DNA of 64,000 nucleotides from NCBI GenBank assembly GCA_011390275.1, contig JAABST010000003.1, positions 87,458 to 151,457 of the forward strand, written 5' to 3'. The DNA is from Geitlerinema sp. S16 (GTDB lineage: Bacteria > Cyanobacteriota > Cyanobacteriia > Cyanobacteriales > Geitlerinemataceae). Below are positions 8,212 to 19,703 of this stretch, piece after piece; position 1 is the first letter of the stretch, and each line of letters starts with the position of its first letter. The notes under the pieces are model-generated. The model searched no databases. It was not told where the DNA came from and saw only the letters and a list, made by a program, of their open reading frames with translations. The position numbers and the translations under genes were made by a program.

Positions 8212-10239
8212 TTGAACGGTGGACGATGGACGATCGCGAGTGGGCGATCGGTGGCAATCTTCGGGGCGATCGTGCTGTCGGGGTGCGGGGTGATGTGGGC
8301 GCATGAGCAGCGGGAACGGCGATCGCGGGATGCGATCGCCGAGCTGTATTCGGTTTCAGACTCTGGATCGCTGGACGAATTCACCCCGAATCCCGCCGCG
8401 CCCAACACCCGATCGTCGATCGCGCCGTCCAACACTCTCGGTAACACTGCGCCGATCTACGAACCGATTTCTGGCTTTGGCCGATCGCCGGATCGGGTGG
8501 TCGATGCCACACGTCCGACGGAGGCGATCGCAAGGCAACCCGAACCGGGAAGCGAGACGCCGGTTGAGCCACGCATCAAACCCAATATTGAACCCAACAC
8601 CGATCGCACCTTAAAACCGGTGGATCGGCTCACTCTGGTCGGCGACACCGATCGCGACGGGGTGATTGGGGCGAGTGATTTGGCCGATCGTGATCGGTGG
8701 CGCTGGTCTCGGGGTGCGTTTGTGCCGGTGAATCTCGACGATGACGATCGCGACGGTCAACCGGATGCGCTCGATCGCACGATTCAGGGCAAGGGCGACG
8801 ATCGCGATCTCGCCACGCTGCGCCTACTCTTGCCCGAAACCATCCCCGCCACCGCCAAACTCAGCCTCACTCTGGACGCCACCGCCCGTCCTTACGTCAA
8901 TATTTTCCAGCGCACCGCACGCGGCTGGAGCGCGATCGACGCCCGTGGCAATACCCCGATCGTCTTTAGCCGAGATGTGGTGTTGGGGATCGAAGCGCGA
9001 GCCTTTGCGACGGGATTGCCGAAAAACGAGGGCGCTGCGGTGTGGGATGGCCGGATGACGATCGAGGCGATCGCACGGGATCAGGCCAGCCCGAAAATGG
9101 AGACCCGCGATCGGCTTCAGCTTCGGGTCACGCCCTGGCTGATGCCCCCGAGTTTTGCCCCGGTGGAAACGGTCTACGTGACGGATATTCCCGCGACGCG
9201 CCGGTTTGCGACACAGTTGGCAGCGATCGTCGAGCCGCGCGGTGTTGAGGTGATGCGCGAAACGGTGGGGACGCTGTGGATGCAGGACACGATGGAGCTG
9301 GGCTATACGCAAACTCCGGGCGTGGCGGGGTTTGCGACCTGGCAGACGACACCGGTGGTACTCGACGGAGTACGGCAAAATTCGCCGGGAGTTTATGCTG
9401 AGGATCGGTTTGCGAAGACGTTACTGGCGCCGAATTTTAGTTTGCTACGAGTCACGACACCGCGATCGCTCCCGGAGGCCGATCGTTGGGTGGACTGGTA
9501 CGGCAATCTGGATGTGTCGCCGCCGGTTCCTGGGTTTCCCTTGGGGCGGATTTATTACGGACGATCGTCCTCCTCGTTTCACCCGGATTTAATCAATTTT
9601 TTGGCGGCGCAGGAGTTGCAAGCTCCGGCGGTGGAGCTTGACACGAGCTGGCTACACATTCGTCATGTGGACGAAATTATCAGCTTTTTGCCGCATCCGG
9701 AGGGGGGCAGCGTGGCGACGATCGTTTCGCCCCAGGCGGGTTTGGATGTGTTGACGGCGTGGCGCGATCGGGGGTTTGGCGGGGAGTCGCTGACGTTGCC
9801 GGATGGGACGGTGACGACGGTGGATCGGCTATTGGCGGATCGGGATTGGGTGGCGCATAACCAGGCGATCGAGCGGGATCGTCTGGCGGTGGTGCGGGGT
9901 CAGTTGCGATCGGAGTTTGGTTTAAGTGACGATCGGATTGTGGCGTTACCGGTGGTGTTTGCGGCGGATGGGCGGGCGATTTGGTCGAATCCGGTGAATT
10001 CGCTGTGGGTGAATGGTGTGGTGGTGGTGGGTGATCCGGTGGTGGGTCGGGGTGGTGAGAATCCGGTGCGATCGGCGGTGTCGGCGCGGCTCGGTGCGTT
10101 GGGGTTAGCGGTGGAGTTTATTGATGATGGGTATTATCAGTTGCGGAGTGGAAATGTGCATTGTGCGACGAATACGCGGCGATCGGCTCCGGTGGTTCCG
10201 TTTTGGCGGTTGGATGGTTTGCGGGTGTTTCAGCGGTGA
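8212..10239 (+). CDS. Peptidylarginine deiminase (PAD/PADI-like) lipoprotein
   Basis: Enzymes of this family convert peptidyl-arginine to citrulline and need calcium. All four catalytic positions of vertebrate PADs are present: Asp359 (LWMQDTMELGY), His485 and Asp487 (RHVDEIISF), and Cys651 (VHCATNTRR). The spacing (126, 2 and 164 residues) is close to that in human PAD4. A middle domain with DTDRDGVIGASDL and DDDDRDGQPDALD resembles the calcium-binding PAD middle domain. A signal peptide ends in the lipobox LSGC (Cys25), so export and lipid anchoring are likely. Residues 30-130 are a Pro/Arg-rich linker. The start is TTG at 8212 after GAGGGGGAA. It is not an agmatine-type deiminase, whose length and motifs differ. 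Confidence 0.88.
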   Translation: MNGGRWTIASGRSVAIFGAIVLSGCGVMWAHEQRERRSRDAIAELYSVSDSGSLDEFTPNPAAPNTRSSIAPSNTLGNTAPIYEPISGFGRSPDRVVDATRPTEAIARQPEPGSETPVEPRIKPNIEPNTDRTLKPVDRLTLVGDTDRDGVIGASDLADRDRWRWSRGAFVPVNLDDDDRDGQPDALDRTIQGKGDDRDLATLRLLLPETIPATAKLSLTLDATARPYVNIFQRTARGWSAIDARGNTPIVFSRDVVLGIEARAFATGLPKNEGAAVWDGRMTIEAIARDQASPKMETRDRLQLRVTPWLMPPSFAPVETVYVTDIPATRRFATQLAAIVEPRGVEVMRETVGTLWMQDTMELGYTQTPGVAGFATWQTTPVVLDGVRQNSPGVYAEDRFAKTLLAPNFSLLRVTTPRSLPEADRWVDWYGNLDVSPPVPGFPLGRIYYGRSSSSFHPDLINFLAAQELQAPAVELDTSWLHIRHVDEIISFLPHPEGGSVATIVSPQAGLDVLTAWRDRGFGGESLTLPDGTVTTVDRLLADRDWVAHNQAIERDRLAVVRGQLRSEFGLSDDRIVALPVVFAADGRAIWSNPVNSLWVNGVVVVGDPVVGRGGENPVRSAVSARLGALGLAVEFIDDGYYQLRSGNVHCATNTRRSAPVVPFWRLDGLRVFQR

Positions 10240-10262
10240 GGTTTCGGCGGTTGGCTGGGGTT

Positions 10263-10400
10263 TCAGGAACCGATGATGGGTTCTCCGGCTTTTTCTTTGG
10301 CGGCGAGTTGGAGGTTTAGGTTAAGGAGTTGCGCAAGGAGGTCGTCTGTTTCGCTGAAGCCGTAGGCTTAGAAGGTGAGCGATTCAAGTGCGTCACTCAT
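10263..10400 (-). pseudogene. C-terminal fragment of a type II restriction-modification DNA methyltransferase
   Basis: On the minus strand a 46-codon frame reads MSDALESLTF, then an in-frame TAA, then AYGFSETDDLLAQLLNLNLQ and a short tail ending at a TGA. The AYG(W/F)...LL.LNL pattern is the C-terminal signature of large single-chain restriction-modification methyltransferases. Nothing else of that protein is present. It lies exactly at the left edge of the A+T-rich block. Identification rests on about 35 residues and is tentative. Confidence 0.4.
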
Positions 10401-10450
10401 ATCCCCTGAAACTGCTATAGTGCTCTTCCCCTCCCCATTTACGGTGAGAA

Positions 10451-12007
10451 TTAAGACTTGGCTGTTTTATCCTCTAAGAAGAGAGAGAGTTCTTGATTTA
10501 ATCGACCTGTGCGTACAAACTCGGCATAGGTATCAGCCTCGACCGCCAATAATTCTTCACGTAATTGGTCGGTAATAAAGGTAATTAGATCCGGATATTC
10601 ATTCTGAAGCTGAACAATTTCTTCTTGTAATTGACTTAAGCCATCTTTGACTAAAGACACTTGATCGTTGTAGAACTCAGTCCCAACGCTGGGATGTTTT
10701 TCTATTTCGGTCAATCGTTGTAAAACTCGATTGAGAGCAGCTTGACGTGCCATAATTTCTAAATATCTTTGACGCATTGGTTGTACTTGAAGTAGACCTA
10801 GCTTTTTCAGAACAGGCTGAATGGTCAATCCTTGGACGAGCAAGGTAAATAGCACCGTCCCAAAGACTGCCGCTATCACCAGTTCTCGCCCCTCAAAGCT
10901 TTCAGGTACGCTCAATGCTAGAGCGATGGACACTGCACCCCGCAGACCTCCCCACCAAAGTATTGTTTGATCAGCGACGGGAATGTCTGACTTCGCAAAG
11001 TAATTGCTCAGTCCACCTAAACCATAAATAGCGATCGCTCTCGTGCCAATTACTGCGGCAATAGTCACGGCGATCGCGTTAATATTTTCACCTAGAATTT
11101 CAAAGCGAATCTGATCGCCAATCAAGAGGAAGACAATGGAATTTACAAAAAAGGCTAAGAACTCCCAAAACTCGCTAACAATAACTCTTGTACGAGGATT
11201 CATACCAATTAGAGAGCCGAAATTCCCTAAAATTAATCCTGTAAGGACTACTGCAATTACACCAGAGCCGCCTAATTCCTCTGTAATCAAGTAAGTTCCA
11301 TAGGCGACCACCAGAGTTAAGGATTGCTCCACTAGCGGAAGATCAAAACGCTGGGTCAAATAGGAAACACCAAAGCCAATTAATCCCCCAGTTCCCAGCC
11401 CAATCCCGACAACTAGTGAGAATTGAGTGATAACAGCTTGAAGTGTCAAGTTGGCAGTTCCTTGAGAGAAGGCAATCAAAAAAACAAAGGCTACTACGGC
11501 CATGCCGTCATTAAATAAACTTTCGCCTTCCATCAAAGTAGTGAGGCGCTTGCCCACCCCTAACTCTCGAAATAGAGCTGTCACTGAGACAGGATCGGTC
11601 GCGGATAGACTAGCACCAATCAATAAGGCTGTTGGTAAAGCAATTTGGGCAAATTGATTAAGACTGATCGCAATTCCCGCGATCGCAATGATCACTCCAA
11701 AAATAGCATAGAGACTAATGGGAGCTAAGTCTTGCTTTAACCTTGACCATTTCAAATTCCAAGCAGCTTCAAAGAGTAAAGGAGGCAGGAAAATTAATAG
11801 GATTAATTGGGGAGAAAGGTTAATTAATCGCACATCGGCAAAAGCTAACCCTAGTCCAACAATTACCAACAACAAGGTATAGGGAATTTTGCGAAACCAG
11901 CTAAAAACTTGCGGCAAAGTTGCCACACTCAAAGAGACCAAAAGTACTAGTAAGAATTGCTTTAAATTTTCGGCGATCGCAACGTCCTTCAGTCCTGATT
12001 CAATCAT
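10451..12007 (-). CDS. CPA1-family Na+/H+ antiporter
   Basis: This is a 518-residue cation/proton exchanger with about twelve predicted membrane helices in residues 1-400 and a cytoplasmic helical tail of about 120 residues. Characteristic motifs are SATDPVSVTALFRELGV and EGESLFNDGMAVV; the Asn-Asp pair is typical of electroneutral CPA1/NhaP antiporters. It lies downstream of and on the same strand as the N-ATPase cluster, separated by 430 bp of repeat DNA. The neighbourhood suggests a joint role in sodium extrusion. Confidence 0.88.
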   Translation of the reverse strand: MIESGLKDVAIAENLKQFLLVLLVSLSVATLPQVFSWFRKIPYTLLLVIVGLGLAFADVRLINLSPQLILLIFLPPLLFEAAWNLKWSRLKQDLAPISLYAIFGVIIAIAGIAISLNQFAQIALPTALLIGASLSATDPVSVTALFRELGVGKRLTTLMEGESLFNDGMAVVAFVFLIAFSQGTANLTLQAVITQFSLVVGIGLGTGGLIGFGVSYLTQRFDLPLVEQSLTLVVAYGTYLITEELGGSGVIAVVLTGLILGNFGSLIGMNPRTRVIVSEFWEFLAFFVNSIVFLLIGDQIRFEILGENINAIAVTIAAVIGTRAIAIYGLGGLSNYFAKSDIPVADQTILWWGGLRGAVSIALALSVPESFEGRELVIAAVFGTVLFTLLVQGLTIQPVLKKLGLLQVQPMRQRYLEIMARQAALNRVLQRLTEIEKHPSVGTEFYNDQVSLVKDGLSQLQEEIVQLQNEYPDLITFITDQLREELLAVEADTYAEFVRTGRLNQELSLFLEDKTAKS

Positions 12008-12076
12008 TTTTATAACTCCAAATTCTAGCTATCATCACTGTACAAGAAACTGTAAAAATTCTGCGCTGTGATTAAG

Positions 12077-12312
12077 TAATACCAAATCCGGTTATGTATA
12101 GCAAAAAACGATTTGGTTAGGACGTATCAAAAAAAGCTGAGAGCACTGAGCGGAGTCGAAGTGCGGTTTTCAACTTAGACGAGAGTGTCCTAATTTAATC
12201 GGCTTCTGCTATATACCCCAAGAAAAGTCGCGCCTATGAGCACTGAGCTTGTCGGAGTGCGGTGTCCACTCAGAACGACGATCTGAGTCTATGCGTAAAC
12301 GGATTTGGGATA
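12077..12312. mobile_element. Miniature inverted-repeat element B, interrupted by element A
   Basis: The ends TAATACCAAATCCGG (12077) and ACGGATTTGGGATA (12312) are imperfect inverted repeats. The right part matches the element at 36899-37020, including GAGCACTGAGC and GTGCGGTGTCCAC. The left arm is broken after about 20 bp by a complete copy of element A at 12097-12213. No coding capacity is seen, so it is a MITE-like element. Together with flanking DNA it fills the 430-bp gap between atpQ and the antiporter; nothing else is recognised in that gap. Confidence 0.7.
12097..12213 (-). mobile_element. Miniature inverted-repeat element A (nested copy)
   Basis: This 117-bp element has terminal inverted repeats TATAGCAAAA and TGCTATA and a subterminal TTAGGAC/GTCCTAA pair. 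It is almost the reverse complement of the copy at 54554-54668. It sits inside element B next to a TA dinucleotide, as expected for an element inserting at TA. It has no open frame of its own. Confidence 0.75.
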
Positions 12313-12437
12313 AAAGTCTTGCACTACATAGAGTATAGGGATAAACACAAAAGATAAACTGTCGCTAAAAACACGAGGGGATATGCAGTGCAAAGCATTA
12401 CCTATTCTCTCTTACTTTATCAGTTATTTTTCTTTGC

Positions 12438-12824
12438 TTAATTTGAAGAATCTTCTGAGGGTTGCGAATCATCATCAGGAGGTTGTGATGTTGCTATACG
12501 TTCCTGCTCTTGCGAAACCCATTCCCATGCAACGAAGCAACCCAGGGTTAGCCCTGCCAACATCAAAGATAATGTCCACGAGAACGGGCTAGGATAATGG
12601 CGATCGATCCAAACACCTATTACCATTCCTAGCATGGTCGGCGCAACGGTTGACCAACCGACCAAGCCTGTAAAGCCTAAACCAAACCAAACTCCACCAT
12701 AGAGATCTGTTTCACGGGCATGAATTTTGCGCTGTTCTTTATGACCGATCACCTTGCTAAAGTCTGTGGTTGGCGATCGCAATTCGGATTGCAGTTCTTG
12801 AGATTCAGGATCGGGGTTATTCAT
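12438..12824 (-). CDS. atpQ: N-ATPase accessory subunit AtpQ (AtpI/AtpZ-like)
   Basis: This is a small membrane protein of the ATPase gene 1 / AtpZ group that accompanies N-type F-ATPases. Two hydrophobic helices are seen at about residues 44-70 and 80-102 (TMLGMVIGVWIDRHYPSPF between them). N- and C-termini are acidic and polar. The start overlaps the stop of atpC by four bases (ATGA), which indicates translational coupling. Its exact job is not established; a role in assembly or ion handling has been proposed for the family. Confidence 0.75.
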   Translation of the reverse strand: MNNPDPESQELQSELRSPTTDFSKVIGHKEQRKIHARETDLYGGVWFGLGFTGLVGWSTVAPTMLGMVIGVWIDRHYPSPFSWTLSLMLAGLTLGCFVAWEWVSQEQERIATSQPPDDDSQPSEDSSN

Positions 12825-13230
12825 ATCAATTCACCTAGCTCGATAAAGCCTCTAATGGTACTGACTTCTAGCTTGGCTAAAACTGAACGAGCTATTTTTT
12901 CGCGCTTATCGATTAAGCGAAACTGTTGCTCAACAGTTTGTTTCAACTTTCCCAAATCACCACTTTGGACAGCGTGTTGAGTTGCGACGGTGACTTGATC
13001 ACCCTGTTTGACTAAAACCCCTTGATCGATCGCTAAAAAGTTCTCTTCGTCTTCAGATGAGACGAAAGATAGCAAACTCGGTGCAAGGGTAGCGACAAAA
13101 TCTAAATGATGCGGCAGTAAGCAAAACATTCCATTTTCAGCTTCGGCATTTACTTTCAACACATCGAGTTCCAACAAAATTTTGGTGGGTAAAACTACTT
13201 TGAGATGCATAACTGAGGTTAGGGAGTTCA

Positions 13231-13231
<1 letters not shown>
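12821..13231 (-). CDS. atpC: N-ATPase F1 subunit epsilon
   Basis: The epsilon subunit links the gamma shaft to the c-ring and can regulate ATP hydrolysis. The 136-residue product has the beta-sandwich domain pattern (LDVLKVNAEAENGMFCLLPHHLDFV, then LAIDQGVLVKQGDQV) and a C-terminal helical region. The frame starts at an ATG that overlaps the atpD stop in a TAATG, though a second in-frame ATG at 13210 gives a more usual N-terminus. It is coupled to atpQ downstream. Confidence 0.88.
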
Positions 13232-15341
<2,110 letters not shown>

Positions 15342-15446
15342 TGGTGTTAATACTCGCTTTGAAAAATGGATTTTTTTGACTACGATCGCATCTCTAGAAT
15401 ACTCTCAAATAATTCTAAATTTTTAACATTTAGAATACTTGAGATA

Positions 15447-16361
15447 CTAGCCTTGACTTAACTCAAAACCTGAAATTATTTCTAATAACTCACCCGTAAT
15501 TGCCGATTGCCGCTTTTGTCGAAACTCACCCTTAAACTCAGTGAGTCGTTCTTCGATGTTCTTTTCGGCAACTTGCATCGAGGCTAGACGGCTAGCATTT
15601 TCACTGGCAAGGGATTCACCAAAGGCGCGATAGAGAGCGATAAAGAAATATTGTCGTAACAGAGAAGAGATTAAAACATCACTGGGCATGGCAAACATTG
15701 GTATAGTTCGCGATCGCCATTCTTGGTTTTCAATTTGTTGCAACCAGGCGTGATCGAGCGGTAGAAGTAAATGCTGAGACGGTTTGTAAGATGTATTGGA
15801 ATGTAAATTGTTGTAGAACAAGATGATTTTTGTAATTTGTTGGTGATCGCGCCATGCGGCAATATGTAGTAACATTTCTTGCACCATTGATGTGATCCCC
15901 GAGAGAGAACTGGGCATCGTAAAGTTCTGCTCGATCTGATAACCTTCAGTTTCTAAATGAGGAATAATTCGTGATCCAATGGCAAAAACTGCTAACTGTT
16001 CTGGGGCAATTTGTAATTTTTCGATTTCGGCGATCGCATAGCGGCTAATCTGTTCGTTAAATTGACCACACATCCCTTGTTCGGAACCAAAAATAAGCAC
16101 GCCACAGCGACTGATAGAATTTATTGAAAGTGGGTCTGGATTGATATTAGAAAGATCGCTAGAAAAATTATTATTTGTATGGGTAGATTTGAGAACAACG
16201 TGCAAACCCATTCTAATTGTGCGGGTATATTCAGACAGGGAAGTAACAGCATGTTCAAATTGATGGATATTCACCGCTGCGAGAACTTTCATCATTTTGA
16301 CGATTGCCTTTAATTCTTCGGCAGTATGAATTTGTCGCTGTAGAAATTCAAGAGATGCCAT
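15447..16361 (-). CDS. atpG: N-ATPase F1 subunit gamma
   Basis: Gamma is the central rotor shaft. The 304-residue product starts with the helical MASLEFLQRQIHTAEELKAI, which replaces the usual gamma N-terminus, and ends with the complementary long helix. The central FGSEQGMCGQFNEQI motif matches gamma subunits (GSDRGLCGGFN). It lacks the photosynthetic gamma regulatory insert, as expected for an N-type enzyme. It begins 2 bp after the atpA stop. Confidence 0.88.
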   Translation of the reverse strand: MASLEFLQRQIHTAEELKAIVKMMKVLAAVNIHQFEHAVTSLSEYTRTIRMGLHVVLKSTHTNNNFSSDLSNINPDPLSINSISRCGVLIFGSEQGMCGQFNEQISRYAIAEIEKLQIAPEQLAVFAIGSRIIPHLETEGYQIEQNFTMPSSLSGITSMVQEMLLHIAAWRDHQQITKIILFYNNLHSNTSYKPSQHLLLPLDHAWLQQIENQEWRSRTIPMFAMPSDVLISSLLRQYFFIALYRAFGESLASENASRLASMQVAEKNIEERLTEFKGEFRQKRQSAITGELLEIISGFELSQG

Positions 16362-16363
16362 AA

Positions 16364-17923
16364 TTATGCCTCCAAAGCCTGATCGAGAACCTTGGTAATC
16401 GCTGTTTCTGAAACCTTAAGCAGAGCTTCGCGATCCTCATCGACTAAGATATCGCCCTTTTCAATTTGCAAACATAGCTCAGCTAATTGTGCGGGGATAG
16501 CAGCAGCGATTTCTTTTTCAGCGATCGCAATTTTGGTGATTGGCACGTAATCGAGTAAACCCGCCGTAACTGAGAGCAATACCGCAATTTGGACAGCCGC
16601 TGGCATGGGTGTATATTGCTTTTGTTTGAGAATTTCGCGCACTTTGCGGCCTCGTTCTAAGGTGAGCCGTGTTGATTCTTCTAGGCGCGTACCAAACCGC
16701 GCAAAAGATTCTAGTTCTTCAAATTGTGAATAGGATAGCCGCAAATCTCCAGCAACCGAACGATAGGCCGAAAGTTGAGTTTTACCACCAACTCGCGATA
16801 CTGATTTACCAATTTCAATCGCAGGTAAAACACCTTTTTGAAACAGAATTGGCGACAGATAAATTTGTCCATCAGTAATCGAAATCAAATTTGTGGGAAT
16901 ATAAGCTGCGATATTTTGGGCTTCCGTTTGCAGAATTGGTAATGAAGTTAGGGAGCCGCCGCCATGCTCTTCATTGAGATGGGTTGAACGTTCCAATAAG
17001 CGCGAATGAATATAAAAAATATCCCCAGGAAAAGCCTCTCGCCCAGGGGGACGACGCATGAGCAGGGATAGTTCACGATAGGCGCGGGCATGGTTCGTCA
17101 GGTCATCGTAAACAATCAGCACGTCGCGCCCTTGTTCCATAAAATATTCAGCCATCGCCGTCGCTGTGTAGGGAGCGATATACCGCAATCCTGGGGGTTC
17201 TTCTCCTGCTGCCATAACGACGGTAGTGTATGCCATTGCGCCATGTTCGTGGAGGTCGGCGATTAGTTTGGCAACAGCGGCACTGCGCTGTCCGATCGCA
17301 CAGTAAATGCAGAGAATATTTTTATCTTTTTGATTGATGATCGTATCGAGAGCCAGCCCACTTTTACCCGTTTGGCGATCGCCTAAAATCAATTCTCTCT
17401 GTCCACGCCCAATCGGAATTAAGGCATCGATCGCTTTAATTCCTGTTTGCAAAGGCACATTAACGGGAGCGCGATCCATAATCGCTGGAGCCTCACGTTC
17501 GGCGGGACGACGTTGGGACGTGCGGATTAAACCTTTGCCATCAAGGGGACGACTGAGGGGATCAACGACTCTACCCAGCAACGTTTCGCCAACAGGAACA
17601 TCGAGAACTTTTCCCGTGCGCCGTACCTCCGTTCCCGACTGAAGCGTATCGTTAGAATCCAGTAAAATTACGCCCACTTCTTCGGGATCAAGGTTAAACA
17701 CCATACCCAAACTTCCGCCAGTAAATCTTACGATTTCTTCTGCTTGCACATTGGGTAAGCCGACTACTCTGGCAATGCCTTTGCCGATGGATTGAATGAT
17801 GCCAATTTCTTGCGATCGCAGGTGTGATGGATGGCGATCGATGACCTCTATATAAGTGGCAAAGGTATCTTCCAAAACAGTCTGTAAGGATTTTTCTAAA
17901 GCTATTTCAGATTGATTGGTCAT
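16364..17923 (-). CDS. atpA: N-ATPase F1 subunit alpha
   Basis: This is the non-catalytic nucleotide-binding alpha subunit. The Walker A motif is GDRQTGKS at residues 181-188, with [15 protein letters not shown] and [21 protein letters not shown] downstream. The frame is open back to 18022, but the ATG at 17923 ([10 protein letters not shown]) is 20 bp after the atpF stop and gives the normal 519-residue product. Confidence 0.95.
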   Translation of the reverse strand: MTNQSEIALEKSLQTVLEDTFATYIEVIDRHPSHLRSQEIGIIQSIGKGIARVVGLPNVQAEEIVRFTGGSLGMVFNLDPEEVGVILLDSNDTLQSGTEVRRTGKVLDVPVGETLLGRVVDPLSRPLDGKGLIRTSQRRPAEREAPAIMDRAPVNVPLQTGIKAIDALIPIGRGQRELILGDRQTGKSGLALDTIINQKDKNILCIYCAIGQRSAAVAKLIADLHEHGAMAYTTVVMAAGEEPPGLRYIAPYTATAMAEYFMEQGRDVLIVYDDLTNHARAYRELSLLMRRPPGREAFPGDIFYIHSRLLERSTHLNEEHGGGSLTSLPILQTEAQNIAAYIPTNLISITDGQIYLSPILFQKGVLPAIEIGKSVSRVGGKTQLSAYRSVAGDLRLSYSQFEELESFARFGTRLEESTRLTLERGRKVREILKQKQYTPMPAAVQIAVLLSVTAGLLDYVPITKIAIAEKEIAAAIPAQLAELCLQIEKGDILVDEDREALLKVSETAITKVLDQALEA

Positions 17924-17943
17924 GACTTCTCTAGCAAATATTT

Positions 17944-18729
17944 CTAAACCGCGACCGATTCTTCGGCAAAAACTGTCACTAAATTCTCGGCGATCGCATC
18001 TAAATAAGCATCCATGCTCCACGCGAGTTTATAGCCAGTGCCGCGTAATTCAATTCCACAAATGAGATTAGATTGAATTTCATAATTGAATTCCACTTGG
18101 CTTGAATCATCAAAGTATGTTTGCAAAATTTTCGAGATATTCTCACCAATATCCGTCGGTAGCTCGAATGTACTGACCAAAGTCAAGGGAATAACATCAG
18201 TAGTGGAAGCGGTTAAAGTCTTTACGAGTTCACTACGCTCCGATTCGTTCAGATTTTGCAATTTTTGCAAAAAGACCCGCGCCATTTGCGTTTCCAGATC
18301 TGATTCGGCTAGATCCGCCAACACGCGCCGCACAGTTGTTTGTAATTGCTCTATGGTGCGGTGGCTAACTTCCCGAAAAAAAGACTCTTTCTGACGTTGA
18401 AGCATTGATTGCCATTGCGATCGATCTGTTTCCACAGACTCATGCATCTCTTCCAACAAATGTTCACGAGTTTGCTCTGTTTCTAGCTTGGCTTGAGCCA
18501 ATAAATCTAATCGATGGGTTTCTAACTCTTGTTGCTTGGCTTGATAGCGTTCTACCTCCTCTTGAGCTTTTTCCTGTTGTTGTGATGCCGAATCAAGATT
18601 GTCGCGAATCGTATCTTCGCGCTGTTTCATCGCCTTGATAATGGGTTTATAGAGCCAACGCTGTAACACAAAAATTAAAACCAAAAAGTTAATAATTTGT
18701 GCAAAAAAGGTGAACCAGTCAATTGCCAT
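17944..18729 (-). CDS. atpF: N-ATPase F0 subunit b with fused delta-like region
   Basis: Subunit b forms the peripheral stalk. One N-terminal membrane helix ([18 protein letters not shown]) is followed by a long charged coiled coil at about residues 35-135 and then a C-terminal region of about 120 residues that resembles the delta subunit. No separate atpH is present, in line with other N-ATPase clusters. The ATG at 18729 ([11 protein letters not shown]) starts 4 bp after the atpE stop and is preferred to the upstream frame start at 18753. Confidence 0.9.
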   Translation of the reverse strand: MAIDWFTFFAQIINFLVLIFVLQRWLYKPIIKAMKQREDTIRDNLDSASQQQEKAQEEVERYQAKQQELETHRLDLLAQAKLETEQTREHLLEEMHESVETDRSQWQSMLQRQKESFFREVSHRTIEQLQTTVRRVLADLAESDLETQMARVFLQKLQNLNESERSELVKTLTASTTDVIPLTLVSTFELPTDIGENISKILQTYFDDSSQVEFNYEIQSNLICGIELRGTGYKLAWSMDAYLDAIAENLVTVFAEESVAV

Positions 18730-18733
18730 TAGT

Positions 18734-19039
18734 TCAGCCCCCGACTTTTTCAAGAGCAGCGATCGCGTAATTCCAAAATGGATTGGCGAACAACAAAATT
18801 AACGAAATCACAAAGCAATAAATCGCCACAGATTCGATAAAGGCTAGCCCCACAAATAGAGTGCGGGTAATCGTACTCGATGCATCGGGTTGTTGAGCGA
18901 GGGAACTAAGGGCTTGAGCAACGGATTTACCTTCACCAAAGGATGGGGCGATCGTGCCAATGGCCATGGTTAGCCCTGCCATGATGATCGAGGCAGTGCC
19001 AAAAATCGTAACTAATAAATATACAGATTCAGCTTTCAT
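18734..19039 (-). CDS. atpE: N-ATPase F0 subunit c
   Basis: The c subunit forms the ion-carrying rotor ring. Two helices are seen in the 101-residue product. The second helix contains FIESVAIY, giving the ion-binding Glu69 with Ser70 and Tyr74, equivalent to Glu65, Ser66 and Tyr70 of the Na+-type c subunit of Ilyobacter. Glu36 (SFGEGKS) occupies the position of Gln32, so each subunit has two carboxylates, a hallmark of N-type rings. The ATG at 19039 overlaps the atpB stop by 11 bases. The coupling ion (Na+ or H+) is not decided by sequence. Confidence 0.92.
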   Translation of the reverse strand: MKAESVYLLVTIFGTASIIMAGLTMAIGTIAPSFGEGKSVAQALSSLAQQPDASSTITRTLFVGLAFIESVAIYCFVISLILLFANPFWNYAIAALEKVGG

Positions 19040-19694
19040 GACTGGCGGCACTAATATAAACAACTGTTAGAATTGCGAACACATAGGCTTGGATGATCCC
19101 TGTTAACATTCCCAAAGCCTGCATAACGATCGGGAAAAATAATGGTGTGAGGGACAGCAAAATCGCTCCGATTAGTCCTCCACTCATCACATTACCAAAT
19201 AAGCGCACGGTCAAAGCTAAAATTCGAGACAACTCACTTACGACGGTCAATGGTAAGAGAATCGGACTCGGTTCTAGATAATGATGCAGATATTTACCGA
19301 TTCCTTGCTGACGAATACCGAAAAATGGAACGGCAAAAAAAACTGATATTGCGAGAGCCGCCGTAGTAGAGAGTGACCCCGTAGGTGCTTGATAAAAGGG
19401 AACGATCGCCAAGAGATTTGCCGTAGCAATAAAAATAAATAGCGTACCGACAAAGGGCAAATAGCGACCGGGAGTCTGTCCACTGGTTTTTTGAATTTGT
19501 TCTTGCAGGTTAATCACCAGTATTTCTAGAACGTTTTGCCAGCGCGAGAGTTTTGGTTCCGTCGAGAGCTGGCGCGTCACCAATAAAGAACCAATCCCCA
19601 GCAGTAGCATCACCAACCACGTGAAGACCAAAGTGGCATTAATCGAGACAAATTCCCATTGCCAATAGATCGTCTCATCGGGGCTAATATTCAT
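19029..19694 (-). CDS. atpB: N-ATPase F0 subunit a
   Basis: Subunit a provides the ion half-channels. The essential arginine is Arg164 in LALTVRLFGNVMSGG. Several membrane helices are evident in the 221-residue product, from TLVFTWLVMLLLGIG to the final AYVFAILTVVYISAA. The start at 19694 lies 9 bp after the atpR stop, and the end overlaps atpE, so these genes are one translational block. Confidence 0.93.
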   Translation of the reverse strand: MNISPDETIYWQWEFVSINATLVFTWLVMLLLGIGSLLVTRQLSTEPKLSRWQNVLEILVINLQEQIQKTSGQTPGRYLPFVGTLFIFIATANLLAIVPFYQAPTGSLSTTAALAISVFFAVPFFGIRQQGIGKYLHHYLEPSPILLPLTVVSELSRILALTVRLFGNVMSGGLIGAILLSLTPLFFPIVMQALGMLTGIIQAYVFAILTVVYISAASHES

Positions 19695-19703
19695 GGTTCT
19701 TTC

